Assembly (NCBI RefSeq): GCF_000383235.1
Contig: NZ_KB910924.1
Location: 186,001 to 250,000 of the forward strand
From: Bacillus sp. 123MFChir2
GTDB taxonomy: Bacteria; Bacillota; Bacilli; Bacillales; Bacillaceae_G
Length of the DNA: 64,000 nt
Reading direction: 5' to 3'
The notes beneath the pieces were generated by a model. That model had not been told where the DNA came from and did no database searches. It was given only the letters and a program-made list of their open reading frames with translations. Below are positions 15,820-25,371 of the stretch, piece after piece (position 1 is the stretch's first letter; each line of letters opens with the position of its first letter). The position numbers and the translations under genes were made by a program.

Positions 15820-16064
15820 GTAACTACTCAGTCACTCTATGAAAAACCGATAGAAAAGCATTTTTTTAAGTGGTCAAGAAGGACTGGCTATGCATAGTAG
15901 CAGTCAAGACCTTTTCCTGCCACGCGCAAAGTTTTAAAACAAAGAAAGGCAGCGAGGTGTAGGTCCATTTTTATCTTCATGGCAGCAATTATAGGTAAGC
16001 ATATTTTCACTGGAATTATACCCCTTACCAAACTTCTAGATGAAATGTATGGCTGAGTAGTTAC
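15820..16064 (-). mobile_element. MITE-like element with bcr1-like core (copy 3, reverse)
   Basis: A 245-bp element bounded by perfect 12-bp inverted repeats, GTAACTACTCAG at 15820-15831 and its complement at 16053-16064. Flanking octamers GTTGTCTT (15812-15819) and GTTATCTT (16065-16072) differ at one base and look like a decayed target duplication. The interior (about 15863-15995) holds a diverged bcr1-like core in reverse orientation, including GGCTATGCATAGTAGC and CCTTTTCCTGCCAC. These ends differ from those of all other copies here. It carries no open gene and occupies the 374-bp gap between lspA and the YlyA gene. Confidence 0.7.
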
Positions 16065-16071
16065 GTTATCT

Positions 16072-16404
16072 TTAAGTTGTTTTTACTTTTTCATAAAAAC
16101 ACTCATAAATTGTACGTGCTGTTGGCATCCCCTTTAATTGTCTAAATGTCATTCTTTGTCCGGTTTCTTCACAAATTCCATATATCCCAATTTCCATTTT
16201 CCAAAGTGCTCGTTCTACATCCTTTAAATCTTCTCTCATATCATGCAATAATAATTTATTTTTCACATCTGTTTTAACTGTGCCTAACAATTCCTGACCA
16301 AATTCTACATTACACGCATACAACTCTTCCTTCGCTAATCTCTCCTGTAATTCTCGCTGCATTAATTGTAGTTCTACTTGAATCTCCATGTATGTGTCAG
16401 TCAC
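16072..16404 (-). CDS. ylyA: DksA/TraR-like protein (YlyA), degenerate zinc finger
   Basis: A 110-residue protein with an N-terminal coiled-coil region (about 5-70) and a C-terminal segment GIYGICEETGQRMTFRQL resembling the DksA/TraR zinc-finger fold. Of the four usual cysteines only Cys78 and Cys102 remain, so classical zinc binding is doubtful. YlyA in B. subtilis sits at the same ileS-lspA position and is reported to act on RNA polymerase during sporulation. The start is GTG at 16404, with GGGAGG upstream. The stop codon overlaps the flank of the MITE-like element. Confidence 0.75.
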   Translation of the reverse strand: MTDTYMEIQVELQLMQRELQERLAKEELYACNVEFGQELLGTVKTDVKNKLLLHDMREDLKDVERALWKMEIGIYGICEETGQRMTFRQLKGMPTARTIYECFYEKVKTT

Positions 16405-16490
16405 AAGTGCGTCCCTCCCGGCTGGAATGTATCGTTAGTTTATCCGAAACGCACACGATTACCGCACACACATTTTTCCTTCCAAGGAAG

Positions 16491-16528
16491 AAAAAAATCG
16501 ACTGCAGATAAGACAGCCGATTTTTTTC
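16491..16528. terminator. Terminator of ileS
   Basis: Stem AAAAAATCGGCTG / CAGTCGATTTTTT (one bulge) read on the - strand, followed by T residues, just beyond the ileS stop. Confidence 0.7.
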
Positions 16529-16534
16529 ATTTCA

Positions 16535-19300
16535 TTATTTTACATAATGTTCTGTTACAACTTCTCCGCAACGCTTACATAATGTTGGATGGTCCGCATT
16601 GCTTCCTACTGTTTCAGAGACAACCCAGCAACGTTCACACGTTTCGCCAGTTGCTTGCGCTACAACAACAGCTGTATGTTCATATTTCGGTGCATCAGCT
16701 GGTGCTTCTTCCATCGTTCCACCAAGATGGTACTCAGAAACGATAAATAATTGTTTTACATCTTCTGTAATGGATTGTAACAATTCTTTCATTTCTGCTG
16801 TTGGATAAAGTGTGATACTTGCATTTAATGATTTACCAATTACTTTTGCATTACGCGCATCTTCTAACGCTTTTAATACATCATCGCGAAGTGTCATAAA
16901 TGCATCCCATTTTCCTTTTAACTCTTCAGCATCTTCTACTTCTACAACTTCTGGCATATCAGTTAATTGGACACTTTCTTCCACAGCGTCAGGGATATAT
17001 GGCCATACTTCATCTGCTGTATGCGGTAAAATTGGCGTTACAAGTTTTGTTAATGCAACAAGTACATCATATAGTACCGTTTGAATCGCACGACGGTCAT
17101 GATTATTTTCTGATTCGATATATAAAATATCTTTTGCAAAATCTAAATAGAATGAACTTAAATCAATTGTACAGAAGTTATGAATTGCATGATATACAGC
17201 AGCGAATTCATACGTCTCATAAGCATCTTTTACTTTTGCAATTAAGTCATTTAATTTCACTAGCATGTAACGATCTACTTCGCGTAGTTCAGCTTTTGCT
17301 ACTACATCTTTACTTGGATTAAAGTCAGCTAAGTTTCCTAATAAGAAACGGAATGTATTACGGATTTTACGATATACTTCTGCTACTTGTTTTAAAATAT
17401 CATCAGAAATGCGTACATCAGATTGATAATCAACTGAAGATACCCATAATCGTAAAATATCGCCGCCTAATTGGTCCATAATTTTCTTTGGTACAACAAT
17501 GTTTCCAATAGACTTACTCATCTTACGACCTTCACCATCTAGTACGAAACCGTGACTTAAAACACCCTTATACGGCGCTTTACCTGTTACCGCAACCGCT
17601 GTTGATAATGAAGAGTTAAACCAACCACGATATTGGTCAGATCCCTCTAAATACAAATCAGCTGGACGCTGCAGATCATCACGCTCTTCTAGCACTGCTT
17701 GATGGGAAGAACCAGAATCAAACCATACATCCATAATGTCTGTTTCTTTACGGAATTCACCATTTGGACTAGATGGGTGTGTAAAGCCTTCTGGTAGTAA
17801 ATCTTTTGCTTCACGTTCAAACCATACATTTGAACCATGTTCACGGAATAACGCTGCTACATGATTAATTGTCTCATCTGTAATAATTGGATCCCCATTT
17901 TCTGCATAGAATACAGGAATCGGAACACCCCATGCACGTTGACGAGAAATACACCAGTCACCGCGGTCACGAACCATGTTATGAAGACGAGTTTCGCCCC
18001 AAGCTGGTACCCACTTTGTTTCCTCTACAGCTTGTAATAATTCTTTGCGGAACGCTTCAATAGATGCAAACCACTGTGCAGTTGCACGGAAAATAATTGG
18101 TTGTTTCGTTCTCCAGTCATGCGGATAAGAATGCGTAATAAATGTTAATTTTAATAACGCACCAACCTCTTCTAATTTTTCTGTAATTGGCTTATTTGCT
18201 TTATCATAGAATAATCCTTCAAATCCAGGAGCTTCGCTTGTTAATACACCTTTATCATCAACTGGACAAAGAACTTCTAAACCGTATTGCTTTCCAACTA
18301 GGAAGTCATCTTCCCCGTGTCCAGGTGCTGTATGTACACACCCTGTACCAGCATCAGTTGTAACATGCTCACCAAGCATTACAAGAGAATCACGGTCATA
18401 GAATGGATGCTTCGCTGTTGTATATTCCAGTTCGCTACCTTTTACTGTTTTTACAACTTCAGCATTTTCCCAATCTAATGTTTTCGCAACTGTTTCAAAT
18501 AATTCAGAAGCAATGATATACTTCGCATCTGCTACTTTCACAATGCTGTATTCAAGTTCTGGATGAACAGAAATACCTAAGTTAGCTGGTAACGTCCAAG
18601 GTGTCGTTGTCCAAATAATGAATTTTTCGTCGCCTTCTAAAACATTCTTTCCATCTTTTACAGGGAATGCTACATAAATAGATGCAGATTTTTTATCTTT
18701 ATATTCAATTTCCGCTTCCGCTAATGCAGATTCACTTGTTGGAGACCAGTAAACAGGTTTTTGTCCTTTATAGATATAACCTTTTTTCGCCATTTCACCA
18801 AATACTTTAATTTGCTGTGCTTCATATGCTGGCTCTAATGTGATGTATGGATGATCCCAATCACCACGTACACCTAAACGTTTAAATTGCTCGCGCTGAC
18901 GATTTACTTGCTCATATGCATATTCTTCACAAAGTTTACGGAATTCAGCAACTGTCATTTCTTTACGCTTAACACCTTTATTTGTTAAAGCTTGCTCAAT
19001 TGGTAATCCGTGTGTATCCCAACCTGGTACATATGGTGCACTGTATCCTGTCATTGATTTGTAACGAACAATAAAGTCTTTTAATACTTTATTTAACGCA
19101 TGTCCCATATGAATGTCGCCGTTCGCGTATGGCGGTCCATCATGAAGCACAAATAGCGGACGTCCTTTTGTACGTTCTTGCACTTTTTCATAAATGTTCA
19201 TTTCAGCCCATGTTTCTTGCATGACAGGCTCACGTTTCGGTAAATTTCCACGCATTGGAAATTCTGTTTTTGGCATTAATAATGTATCTTTATACTCCAT
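16535..19300 (-). CDS. ileS: Isoleucyl-tRNA synthetase
   Basis: Class I synthetase charging tRNA-Ile, with an editing domain for valine. The 921-residue protein has the HIGH-type motif HMGH (64-67), KMSKS near residue 595, the CP1 editing domain between them, and a C-terminal zinc finger with CERCW and CKRC. The ATG at 19300 lies 9 bases after GGAGG; the TTG at 19306 also opens the frame but is only 3 bases from that site. Expression is controlled by the T-box leader upstream. Confidence 0.97.
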   Translation of the reverse strand: MEYKDTLLMPKTEFPMRGNLPKREPVMQETWAEMNIYEKVQERTKGRPLFVLHDGPPYANGDIHMGHALNKVLKDFIVRYKSMTGYSAPYVPGWDTHGLPIEQALTNKGVKRKEMTVAEFRKLCEEYAYEQVNRQREQFKRLGVRGDWDHPYITLEPAYEAQQIKVFGEMAKKGYIYKGQKPVYWSPTSESALAEAEIEYKDKKSASIYVAFPVKDGKNVLEGDEKFIIWTTTPWTLPANLGISVHPELEYSIVKVADAKYIIASELFETVAKTLDWENAEVVKTVKGSELEYTTAKHPFYDRDSLVMLGEHVTTDAGTGCVHTAPGHGEDDFLVGKQYGLEVLCPVDDKGVLTSEAPGFEGLFYDKANKPITEKLEEVGALLKLTFITHSYPHDWRTKQPIIFRATAQWFASIEAFRKELLQAVEETKWVPAWGETRLHNMVRDRGDWCISRQRAWGVPIPVFYAENGDPIITDETINHVAALFREHGSNVWFEREAKDLLPEGFTHPSSPNGEFRKETDIMDVWFDSGSSHQAVLEERDDLQRPADLYLEGSDQYRGWFNSSLSTAVAVTGKAPYKGVLSHGFVLDGEGRKMSKSIGNIVVPKKIMDQLGGDILRLWVSSVDYQSDVRISDDILKQVAEVYRKIRNTFRFLLGNLADFNPSKDVVAKAELREVDRYMLVKLNDLIAKVKDAYETYEFAAVYHAIHNFCTIDLSSFYLDFAKDILYIESENNHDRRAIQTVLYDVLVALTKLVTPILPHTADEVWPYIPDAVEESVQLTDMPEVVEVEDAEELKGKWDAFMTLRDDVLKALEDARNAKVIGKSLNASITLYPTAEMKELLQSITEDVKQLFIVSEYHLGGTMEEAPADAPKYEHTAVVVAQATGETCERCWVVSETVGSNADHPTLCKRCGEVVTEHYVK

Positions 19301-19357
19301 GCTCAAATTCCTCCTTGAATATATAAAAGAATGACATTTTTTCTAGATAAATGGAAT

Positions 19358-19612
19358 AAAAAAGAGACCTTCTCATCCCCCAAAAGGGACGAGAAGGTCT
19401 CCCGCGGTACCACCCTAGTAGACTACTACACATAGTAATCCTCTTTATATTCTTAACGCGAATACACGCCTCTGCTTACTTTGTTGTTCAGCGAGGAACT
19501 CCAGGGTGATATTCCCACTCTCTCCTTATCCTGAGCTTCCACCATCCTCAGTTCGCTATATAAGGTATGAAAAAAGTACTTATCCCTATCTTCGTTTTTC
19601 TAAAAAATTATG
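19358..19612 (-). promoter_or_regulatory. T-box leader of ileS
   Basis: The - strand contains the T-box antiterminator signature TGGTACCGCG (about 19405-19414). It is followed by a strong terminator with stem GAGACCTTCTC and its complement (about 19364-19400) and a T run. Upstream is a stem I region whose specifier loop reads GGGAATATCACC, with ATC at 19508-19510, an isoleucine codon. Uncharged tRNA-Ile would favour read-through. Confidence 0.93.
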
Positions 19613-19621
19613 TTGTATAGA

Positions 19622-19650
19622 ATTATATGTAATAACGCGAAAAACGTCAA
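19622..19650 (-). promoter_or_regulatory. Sigma-A promoter of ileS
   Basis: On the - strand TTGACG (19645-19650) and TATAAT (19622-19627) are 17 bp apart. The promoter sits directly after the divIVA stop and drives the T-box leader. Confidence 0.8.
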
Positions 19651-19652
19651 GT

Positions 19653-20159
19653 TTACACTGTTTCTTCTTTCTTAAGAAGCTCATCTACTTCTTCTTCCAA
19701 CTCAATTAACTTGTCCCAATCATCATTGTTTAGCATTTCAAGCTGTGCTTCTAATAGCATACGGAAACGTGTACGGAACACTTTTGCTTGCTTTTTCAAT
19801 TCTTCAATATCAAATGCCACTTTTCTTGATTTTACGAGCGCTTCATTAATAATACGGTCCGCATTTTTCTCTGCTTCACGAACAATTAATTTTGCTTCTT
19901 TTTGAGCATTACGTTTGACTTCTTCTGCTGCTTCTTGCGCTACAACGATAGATTTATTCAATGCATCTTCAATATTAGAGAAATGTTCTAATTTCCCTTC
20001 TAGTTGTGCGACTTTTTCTTCTAACGCCTTCTTCTCACGAATTACTAACTCATAATCTTTGATGACTTGATCAAGGAATTCATTTACTTGATCCTCATCA
20101 TAGCCACGAAAGCCACGACTAAATTCTTTATTATGAATATCTAACGGTGTTAACGGCAC
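19653..20159 (-). CDS. divIVA: Septum site-determining / cell pole protein DivIVA
   Basis: Coiled-coil protein that binds curved membrane at poles and septa and recruits MinJ/MinCD and spore segregation factors. The 168-residue sequence begins MPLTPLDIHNKEF and has the membrane-binding N-domain with FRGYDEDQV (17-25). A long heptad-rich coiled coil with KEAKLIVREAEKNADRI follows. The start is GTG at 20159: GGAGG is 8 bases upstream and the N-terminus then aligns with B. subtilis DivIVA. The TTG at 20174 would swallow the ribosome-binding site. Confidence 0.95.
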   Translation of the reverse strand: MPLTPLDIHNKEFSRGFRGYDEDQVNEFLDQVIKDYELVIREKKALEEKVAQLEGKLEHFSNIEDALNKSIVVAQEAAEEVKRNAQKEAKLIVREAEKNADRIINEALVKSRKVAFDIEELKKQAKVFRTRFRMLLEAQLEMLNNDDWDKLIELEEEVDELLKKEETV

Positions 20160-20251
20160 AAACGCCACCTCCAAGTAGGTTATCTAAAATTTCCTTTTTA
20201 ATTATATCTTTTCTTCGACAAAATAGGAGACTTTCCTTCTAAAAAAAGAAA

Positions 20252-21025
20252 TCATTTTAAGATTCCATACAAAATTCTCCATTTATCGCGCTTTGTTTTT
20301 CCCTCGACAGTGAGTAATTTACTTCTTCCATAACCTCTCACAGAAAATACGTCTCCTGGAAAGCATTCGTAAGCAGATTGCTCCGCGACTTTCCAATTTA
20401 CTTTCACAAGACCATTTTTAATGAACGGTTGAACCTTTTGACGAGATATATGAAACATCTCTGCTAGCAATACGTCTAATCGCAGGGATGATACTGTCCC
20501 TGACTTTTCATTCCACTGATCTTCTATATGTATTGCAAGATCAGTGGACACAGGTGATAAAGATACTTTTGTTTTTCCAATTGATTGTAAATTCATTCCT
20601 ATATACGATACAACTTCTTTTGCAACTACAATTTGGGCACAATCGTTTTGAAGCCAAATATCTCCGCATTTCTCTCGCTTTAAACCAAGTGACATAAATG
20701 CTCCTAATATTTGACGATGCTCCAGTGAGTAAAATTTAGAAGGATAGTCAATCTCTAATATTTCTATTTGAAATTCTTCTGTATTCGGTATCAAGTAATT
20801 GGGATAAATTAACGCTCGTTTTCTTTCTGCACCAGGAGCAGCTCCATATAACTGAAACGCTGCATCTCCTTGATGTCCAACAATCATCGAAATAATTTGT
20901 TGTTCACGCGGGTCAAGAAAATCAGTAAGTTTCACTTGATGATATTCTTCCGCTGCATGCTTCCATTCTAATACTTTATCAACAAAAACTGTCTCTTCAG
21001 GCCTAAAATGTTCATAAATACTCAT
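20252..21025 (-). CDS. ylmH: S4-domain RNA-binding protein YlmH
   Basis: 257 residues with a C-terminal S4 RNA-binding domain (about 183-245, LRLDVLLAEMFHISRQKVQ). The N-terminal half contains the GDAAFQLYGAAPGAERKRA segment typical of YlmH. The B. subtilis protein has been linked to ribosome-associated quality control (RqcP2) as well as to division. It lies in the ylmD-ylmE-sepF-ylmG-ylmH-divIVA transcription unit, 10 bp after ylmG. Confidence 0.9.
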   Translation of the reverse strand: MSIYEHFRPEETVFVDKVLEWKHAAEEYHQVKLTDFLDPREQQIISMIVGHQGDAAFQLYGAAPGAERKRALIYPNYLIPNTEEFQIEILEIDYPSKFYSLEHRQILGAFMSLGLKREKCGDIWLQNDCAQIVVAKEVVSYIGMNLQSIGKTKVSLSPVSTDLAIHIEDQWNEKSGTVSSLRLDVLLAEMFHISRQKVQPFIKNGLVKVNWKVAEQSAYECFPGDVFSVRGYGRSKLLTVEGKTKRDKWRILYGILK

Positions 21026-21035
21026 CTATATTGTC

Positions 21036-21302
21036 TTACCTCAAAAAAAATTCAAATACACGTACTAATCCTGAACTTGCTAAATTTAGAACAAGGATTG
21101 CCACGATTGGAGAAATATCAATTACCCCAATTGATGGAATAAATCTCCGAAACGGTTCTAAATACGGCTCACAAATACGGGCAAGGAAATCACCAAATGT
21201 TGACTCTCTTGCTCCCGGAACCCAAGATAAAAGGATATAAATAATAAGCGCATATGAATAAAACCTGAATAGATAGAGCAAAATTGATAAAATCATCGTC
21301 AT
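21036..21302 (-). CDS. ylmG: YggT family membrane protein YlmG
   Basis: 88 residues with two hydrophobic segments (about 3-24 and 62-86) separated by the YggT hallmark [10 protein letters not shown]...[11 protein letters not shown]. Related proteins act in membrane or division-site organisation; a precise role is not known. ATG at 21302 after AAAGGTGG, 6 bp downstream of sepF. Placement beside sepF is conserved in Gram-positive bacteria. Confidence 0.9.
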   Translation of the reverse strand: MTMILSILLYLFRFYSYALIIYILLSWVPGARESTFGDFLARICEPYLEPFRRFIPSIGVIDISPIVAILVLNLASSGLVRVFEFFLR

Positions 21303-21308
21303 AGCGCA

Positions 21309-21770
21309 CTACCACCTTTTTGCATTTGTCTCTTCCTCTTCACCAAACAATTCAGAAATCGCTCCAACAATATCTACATTATCCGGCGTACATATAAATG
21401 TTTTTGGTCCTAGCTTTTGAATATCCCCGCTGATTGCATACACAGTTCCACTTAGAAAGTCAACGATACGCAGCGCTTGATCAGTAGACATACGTTGTAA
21501 ATTAATTACAACTGCACGACGACCTTTCAAATGATCCGCAATCCCCTGTGCCTCTGAATACGTACGCGGCTCTAATAAAACAACTTTTGAAGCTTGTTTT
21601 GCTGTTTCAATGCTTACTACATTTTGTTTCTGTTGTACCTTTGCAAGAGGAATATCCTGCTCTGGTTCCTGCTGTTTTTTCATTTCAGTTTGCTCCTTTT
21701 CGTAAGCATATTGTGCTTCTCGCTCTTCTGGTGTGTCAAAAAAGAAATACTTTACTTTTGACCAACTCAT
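21309..21770 (-). CDS. sepF: Cell division protein SepF
   Basis: 153-residue membrane-associated FtsZ-binding protein that forms arcs or rings shaping the septum. The N-terminal helix [11 protein letters not shown] is the amphipathic membrane anchor. A charged linker follows, and the DUF552 domain covers about 60-145 with [27 protein letters not shown] precedes the ATG. It overlaps functionally with FtsA, which is also in this window. Confidence 0.95.
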   Translation of the reverse strand: MSWSKVKYFFFDTPEEREAQYAYEKEQTEMKKQQEPEQDIPLAKVQQKQNVVSIETAKQASKVVLLEPRTYSEAQGIADHLKGRRAVVINLQRMSTDQALRIVDFLSGTVYAISGDIQKLGPKTFICTPDNVDIVGAISELFGEEEETNAKRW

Positions 21771-21789
21771 ATTAAAACTCTCCTTCCTT

Positions 21790-22464
21790 CTATTCTTTTC
21801 CCACTAAAATCGTTCCCAAACGAATAAATGTAGCGCCCTCTTCAATTGCAATTGTATAATCATTTGACATCCCCATTGATAGCTCCAAGCACGGAGCATG
21901 CGATAGGTTTAAATCTTGTACTTGCTTTTGCAGTTTACGCAACATTTGAAAACAACTACGAATTTGCATTTCATCGTCTGTAAAAGGCGCCATTGTCATC
22001 AATCCGACAACTTCAATTTTATCAAATTGTTGTAAGTTGTAAATAAAGTCAATTGTTTCATCTATGCCTAGCCCTTGTTTAGACTCTTCTGCTGAGGTTT
22101 TTACCTGAACAAAGCAGCGAATGGATTTGGTTGCTTGTTTTTGAATTTCTTTTGCAAGTGAAAGCCGATCAAGTGAATGTAAATAATCAATCTCATTTAT
22201 GATCTCTTTTACTTTTCTAGATTGTAATGATCCGATAAAGTGCCATGTCGCTTTGCTTCCAAAATACTCATACTTCTTTAAAAAACCTTCATTGCGATTT
22301 TCACCAAGATGTATAAGCCCAGATTGTAACACTTCATCCGTCTTTTCAATACCTACTGTTTTTGTAACAGCAACAAGTGTAATTTCGTCTAAGGATCGAT
22401 TCACTCGCTGACATGCTTTTTCAACTTCTTGCCCGACATATGCTAAATTCCCTTGTACTGTCAC
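21790..22464 (-). CDS. ylmE: PLP homeostasis protein (YggS/YlmE family)
   Basis: 224-residue single-domain TIM-barrel protein related to alanine racemase N-domains. The PLP-binding lysine is Lys35 (LVAVTKTV), and SMGMSNDY and the GTILVG phosphate-binding region lie near the C-terminus. The family buffers pyridoxal phosphate and affects amino-acid pools. Its ATG overlaps the ylmD stop (ATGA). Confidence 0.92.
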   Translation of the reverse strand: MTVQGNLAYVGQEVEKACQRVNRSLDEITLVAVTKTVGIEKTDEVLQSGLIHLGENRNEGFLKKYEYFGSKATWHFIGSLQSRKVKEIINEIDYLHSLDRLSLAKEIQKQATKSIRCFVQVKTSAEESKQGLGIDETIDFIYNLQQFDKIEVVGLMTMAPFTDDEMQIRSCFQMLRKLQKQVQDLNLSHAPCLELSMGMSNDYTIAIEEGATFIRLGTILVGKE

Positions 22465-23279
22465 TGCTTTCCATCCTCCTTAAAACCAATAAAGCTAAGC
22501 ATTCTTCCCGTCTTTCCCTGGTCGCGGCGATGTGAGAAGAATAATTGCGTTTCACAGCTTGTACAAAAAGATGACATCGCAATATTTTCTTCTTTAATCC
22601 CAGCTTGTAAACATAGCAAACGATTTATTTCCTTTAAATCTATTGCATATTGTCCCTCAGTAATCATTTCATATGGAACAGAACTATGAAGCACTTGTTT
22701 AGCAGCAGATAATACGCGATCATCTACAACATAACAACACGCGCCAATAGACGGACCAATAGCAACATGTATATCATCAAGCGGTATACCTTCCTCTTTC
22801 CACTTGTCGATCATCTCACTCGCAATTCCTTTTACAGTTCCTTTCCAGCCAGCATGTGCAAGTCCAATCATTCTATAAGATGGCGCATAAAAATAGATTG
22901 GCACACAATCCGCATAACAAGATGTTAACAACACCTCTGCATCTGTCGTGTATATGCCATCTGTATTAGGGATACCATCTTCATAAGAAAAGACACCTTT
23001 TCCTTTCTCCCGCTTGCCCACTTTTACAACATGACGATCATGAATTTGTTCCGAACAAACCCAAGTATCTAATGAAACGTGTAACTTTTCTGCTAAAAGC
23101 CGCCGATTTTCATGAACATCTTCTACATTGTCATGAACGTGTAACCCTAGATTCATTGTATGAAAGGGGCCGGTACTCACTCCACCTTCTTTTGTAGTAA
23201 ATCCAGCTTTAATATTTCCAAGTTCTTCCCACATATGTAAATGTAACATACCGTCCTTATATGTAAATGGTTCTCTCAT
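22461..23279 (-). CDS. ylmD: Multicopper/laccase-domain protein YlmD (PgeF family)
   Basis: 272 residues of the YfiH/PgeF (DUF152) fold. Metal ligands expected for the family are seen as His80 (SEQIHD), Cys125 (CYADCVP) and His142 (GLAHAGWKG), followed by GPSIGACCY. Members act as purine nucleoside phosphorylase/deaminase-like enzymes or remove wrong residues from peptidoglycan precursors; which applies here is unclear. It is the first gene of the unit running to divIVA. Confidence 0.9.
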   Translation of the reverse strand: MREPFTYKDGMLHLHMWEELGNIKAGFTTKEGGVSTGPFHTMNLGLHVHDNVEDVHENRRLLAEKLHVSLDTWVCSEQIHDRHVVKVGKREKGKGVFSYEDGIPNTDGIYTTDAEVLLTSCYADCVPIYFYAPSYRMIGLAHAGWKGTVKGIASEMIDKWKEEGIPLDDIHVAIGPSIGACCYVVDDRVLSAAKQVLHSSVPYEMITEGQYAIDLKEINRLLCLQAGIKEENIAMSSFCTSCETQLFFSHRRDQGKTGRMLSFIGFKEDGKQ

Positions 23280-23308
23280 AAAAAGGCTCCTTATAATAAA
23301 ATAACATA

Positions 23309-23346
23309 AAAAGTATGGTACTTCCTGTCTATTTTACCATACTTTT
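23309..23346. terminator. Terminator between ylmC and ylmD
   Basis: 12-bp perfect stem AAAAGTATGGTA / TACCATACTTTT with a 14-base loop and flanking A/T runs. It separates ylmC transcription from the ylmD unit. Confidence 0.75.
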
Positions 23347-23395
23347 ATTTTTCCATAATGACAACATTAAAAAAAAGAGAAATTTGCAATATTCT

Positions 23396-23674
23396 TTAAG
23401 AAGTTGTCGGTGTTTGTATTGTTTCTGTAACAGTAGGAACGTGATCCGCTCGAACTAAAATAACATCTTCCCCTATTTTCACAATTTGTTTCCAAGGAAT
23501 TACAAATTCCTCTTCTTTTCCGAATAACCCTAACATTTTTCCTTGCTTTGTAATGATAACTGCCTGAATCTTCCCTGTTCTCATATCGATGTCGATATCC
23601 CCAATGTTTCCAAGTCTTTTTCCATCGGATACATTGACAACATCCTTCATTTGAAATTCTGAAATACGTAGCAT
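23396..23674 (-). CDS. ylmC: PRC-barrel protein, YlmC/YmxH family
   Basis: 92 residues forming a PRC-barrel (MLRISEFQMKDVVNV...GKRLGNIGDIDID). Such proteins are small adaptors, often sporulation-linked; the specific role is unknown. The ATG at 23674 is preferred because AAAGGAGAGG lies 6 bases before it, while the ATG at 23680 touches that site. It lies between sigG and ylmD, as in B. subtilis. Confidence 0.88.
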   Translation of the reverse strand: MLRISEFQMKDVVNVSDGKRLGNIGDIDIDMRTGKIQAVIITKQGKMLGLFGKEEEFVIPWKQIVKIGEDVILVRADHVPTVTETIQTPTTS

Positions 23675-24060
23675 TGTCATCCTCTCCTTTACCTCATACT
23701 TACCTAACCCCCGTCACAAATTCGACTTTAGTGTGCAAATATAGTAAAACTTCCATCATCTGTCTCTCACTAATCGAGAGCACGCCAACAGTTATCACAC
23801 ACCTACCTTCTCCACTTCTCTCTGAATCTTAAAGTGATAGAACCAACCTTGCCGTGAATAGTGAGATAAAGTGAAACTTTAATTAGCGGGATAAAGTAAA
23901 CCTTCACCATGTAAGCATATATTCTTTACGTACAAAAATTTTTCTTTATAGTTATCATATGAACTCTCTATCCTTCCTATGAACAAAATCATTCTTCAAA
24001 ACAATATAAAGCGAAACTTTAATCAGTGGAAGTATTACTGCCTACGAATAGCGTGATAAA
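23675..24060. other. Intergenic region with R2 repeats, no gene seen
   Basis: An AT-rich gap between ylmC and the tandem bcr1-like block. It contains two R2 repeats (listed separately) and some degenerate related sequence near 23700-23780. I see no coding frame, and no tRNA or terminator hairpin. Confidence 0.6.
23851..23900 (+). repeat. R2 dispersed repeat, partial head-to-tail copies
   Basis: GCCGTGAATAGTGAGATAAA (end of one R2 unit) runs straight into GTGAAACTTTAATTAGCGGG (start of another). This suggests two truncated units in tandem. Confidence 0.55.
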
Positions 24061-24063
24061 CTC
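24005..24063 (+). repeat. R2 dispersed repeat
   Basis: Contains GCGAAACTTTAATCAGTGG and TATTACTGCCTACGAATAGC. It is highly similar to the reverse complement of 55593-55651 and is fused directly to the following bcr1-like block. Confidence 0.65.
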
Positions 24064-24400
24064 ATTTTGATCTTTCAACATGTACATTGCTATGCACAAA
24101 AATAGATTCTTTCTCACTTTGTTTGAACTTCGCATACGGCAGAAAAAGGAACTGACCGCTTCTACGCATGGCCGGACGCTCTCGCCCACCGAAAAAGAAA
24201 AGAGTTTTATGTTGTTCTTTTAACATCTAAGTCGCTGCTATGCAGAACAAAACATGGCCGCTACTGGCTTTCTATCTTTGTTTTAAACTTTACACGTGGT
24301 AGGAAAAGGAACTGACCGCCTCTATGCATGGCCAGTTGCTCTCGCCCACCGAAAAAGAAAAGGGGTTTTATGTTAGTTTTTCAATTTGCATCTATATATA
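24061..24400 (+). repeat. Two tandem bcr1-like repeats (copies 4a, 4b, forward)
   Basis: Two cores in the same orientation: CTGACCGCTTCTACGC at about 24150 and CTGACCGCCTCTATGC at about 24312, each with GCTCTCGCCCACCGAAAAAG after it. The junction is at about 24215-24222, where the right arm of the first passes straight into the left arm of the second. The outer left end is replaced by R2 sequence; the right end is CAATTTGCATCTATATA. Confidence 0.7.
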
Positions 24401-24402
24401 TA

Positions 24403-24432
24403 AAAGGTCTCATCATAAATGATGAGACCTTA
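24403..24432. terminator. Terminator of sigG
   Basis: 12-bp perfect stem AAGGTCTCATCA / TGATGAGACCTT with a 4-base loop. It overlaps the sigG stop codon (24430-24432). Confidence 0.8.
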
Positions 24433-25209
24433 CCCTTGAATTGTTTTATTCATTTGTTTAATTGCTGATTTTTCAAGACGTGACACCTGTGCCTGAGAAA
24501 TCCCGATTTCCTCGGCCACTTCCATTTGCGTTTTCCCTTGAAAGAAACGTTTACGAATAATCATCTTTTCTCGTTCATTTAATCGCTTCATTCCTTCTTT
24601 TAATGCCAGTTCTTCAACCCATTGCTCGTCCCTTTGTTTATCATCGCTTAACTGATCCATAACAAAAATAGGGTCCCCACCATCGTTGTATATTGGCTCA
24701 AATAATGAAACAGGGTCTTGAATTGCATCAAGTGCAAACACAATTTCTTCATGCGTCACATCAAGTACTTTTGCTATATCCATCGCTGTTGGTTCCTTTG
24801 AATTTTCAGCAATGAGTTTTTCACGTACTTGCAACGCCTTATACGCAATATCTCGCAAGGAACGCGATACTCGTATTGGATTATTATCACGTAAATATCT
24901 TCGAATCTCTCCGATAATCATTGGTACAGCATATGTTGAAAATTTAACATTTTGGCCTAAATCAAAATTATCAATGGATTTCATAAGTCCGATGCAGCCA
25001 ACTTGAAATAAATCATCAACAAACTCCCCTCTGTTGTTAAATCTTTGGATGACGCTCAGTACAAGACGTAAGTTTCCGTTTACTAGTTTCTCTCTTGCGC
25101 TTATATCACCGCTTTGCATTTCTCGAAATAACCGTCGCATTTCTTCGTTTTTTAGTACTGGAAGTTTAGATGTATCAACACCGCAAATTTCTACTTTGTT
25201 TCTCGTCAA
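24430..25209 (-). CDS. sigG: RNA polymerase sigma-G factor, late forespore
   Basis: Directs forespore gene expression after engulfment. The 259-residue protein has regions 2.1-2.4 (LRLVLSVIQRFNNRGEFVDDLFQVGCIGL), 3 and 4 with the helix-turn-helix QMEVAEEIGISQAQVSRLE, nearly identical to B. subtilis SigG. The start is TTG at 25209, 7 bases after GGAGG, giving MTRNKVEICGVDTSKLPVLK like the family; the open frame up to 25284 has no support. Its own promoter and a repeat-bearing gap separate it from sigE. Confidence 0.96.
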   Translation of the reverse strand: MTRNKVEICGVDTSKLPVLKNEEMRRLFREMQSGDISAREKLVNGNLRLVLSVIQRFNNRGEFVDDLFQVGCIGLMKSIDNFDLGQNVKFSTYAVPMIIGEIRRYLRDNNPIRVSRSLRDIAYKALQVREKLIAENSKEPTAMDIAKVLDVTHEEIVFALDAIQDPVSLFEPIYNDGGDPIFVMDQLSDDKQRDEQWVEELALKEGMKRLNEREKMIIRKRFFQGKTQMEVAEEIGISQAQVSRLEKSAIKQMNKTIQG

Positions 25210-25246
25210 AGTGTTCCCTCCTATCGGGAGTTGCTGTACAGTGTAA

Positions 25247-25275
25247 AGTATCTCCTTGGGAGGGAATTTTATGCA
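25247..25275 (-). promoter_or_regulatory. Possible sigma-F/sigma-G promoter of sigG
   Basis: On the - strand TGCATA (25270-25275) and GGAGATACT (25247-25255) are 14 bp apart. They resemble the -35 GCATA and -10 GGnnAnnnT patterns of forespore promoters. Transcription would begin about 30 bases before the TTG start. Confidence 0.55.
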
Positions 25276-25318
25276 TATATTCATTTATCAAACTTTTTCA
25301 AATGAGACTTACATTATT

Positions 25319-25352
25319 TATCTCGCTATTCGTGGGCATTAATACTCCCACC
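25319..25352 (-). repeat. R2 dispersed repeat, partial
   Basis: TATCTCGCTATTCGTGGGC followed by ATTAATACTCCCACC matches one half of R2 in reverse orientation. Confidence 0.55.
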
Positions 25353-25371
25353 ACAAAATTCGGCGAAAGCA

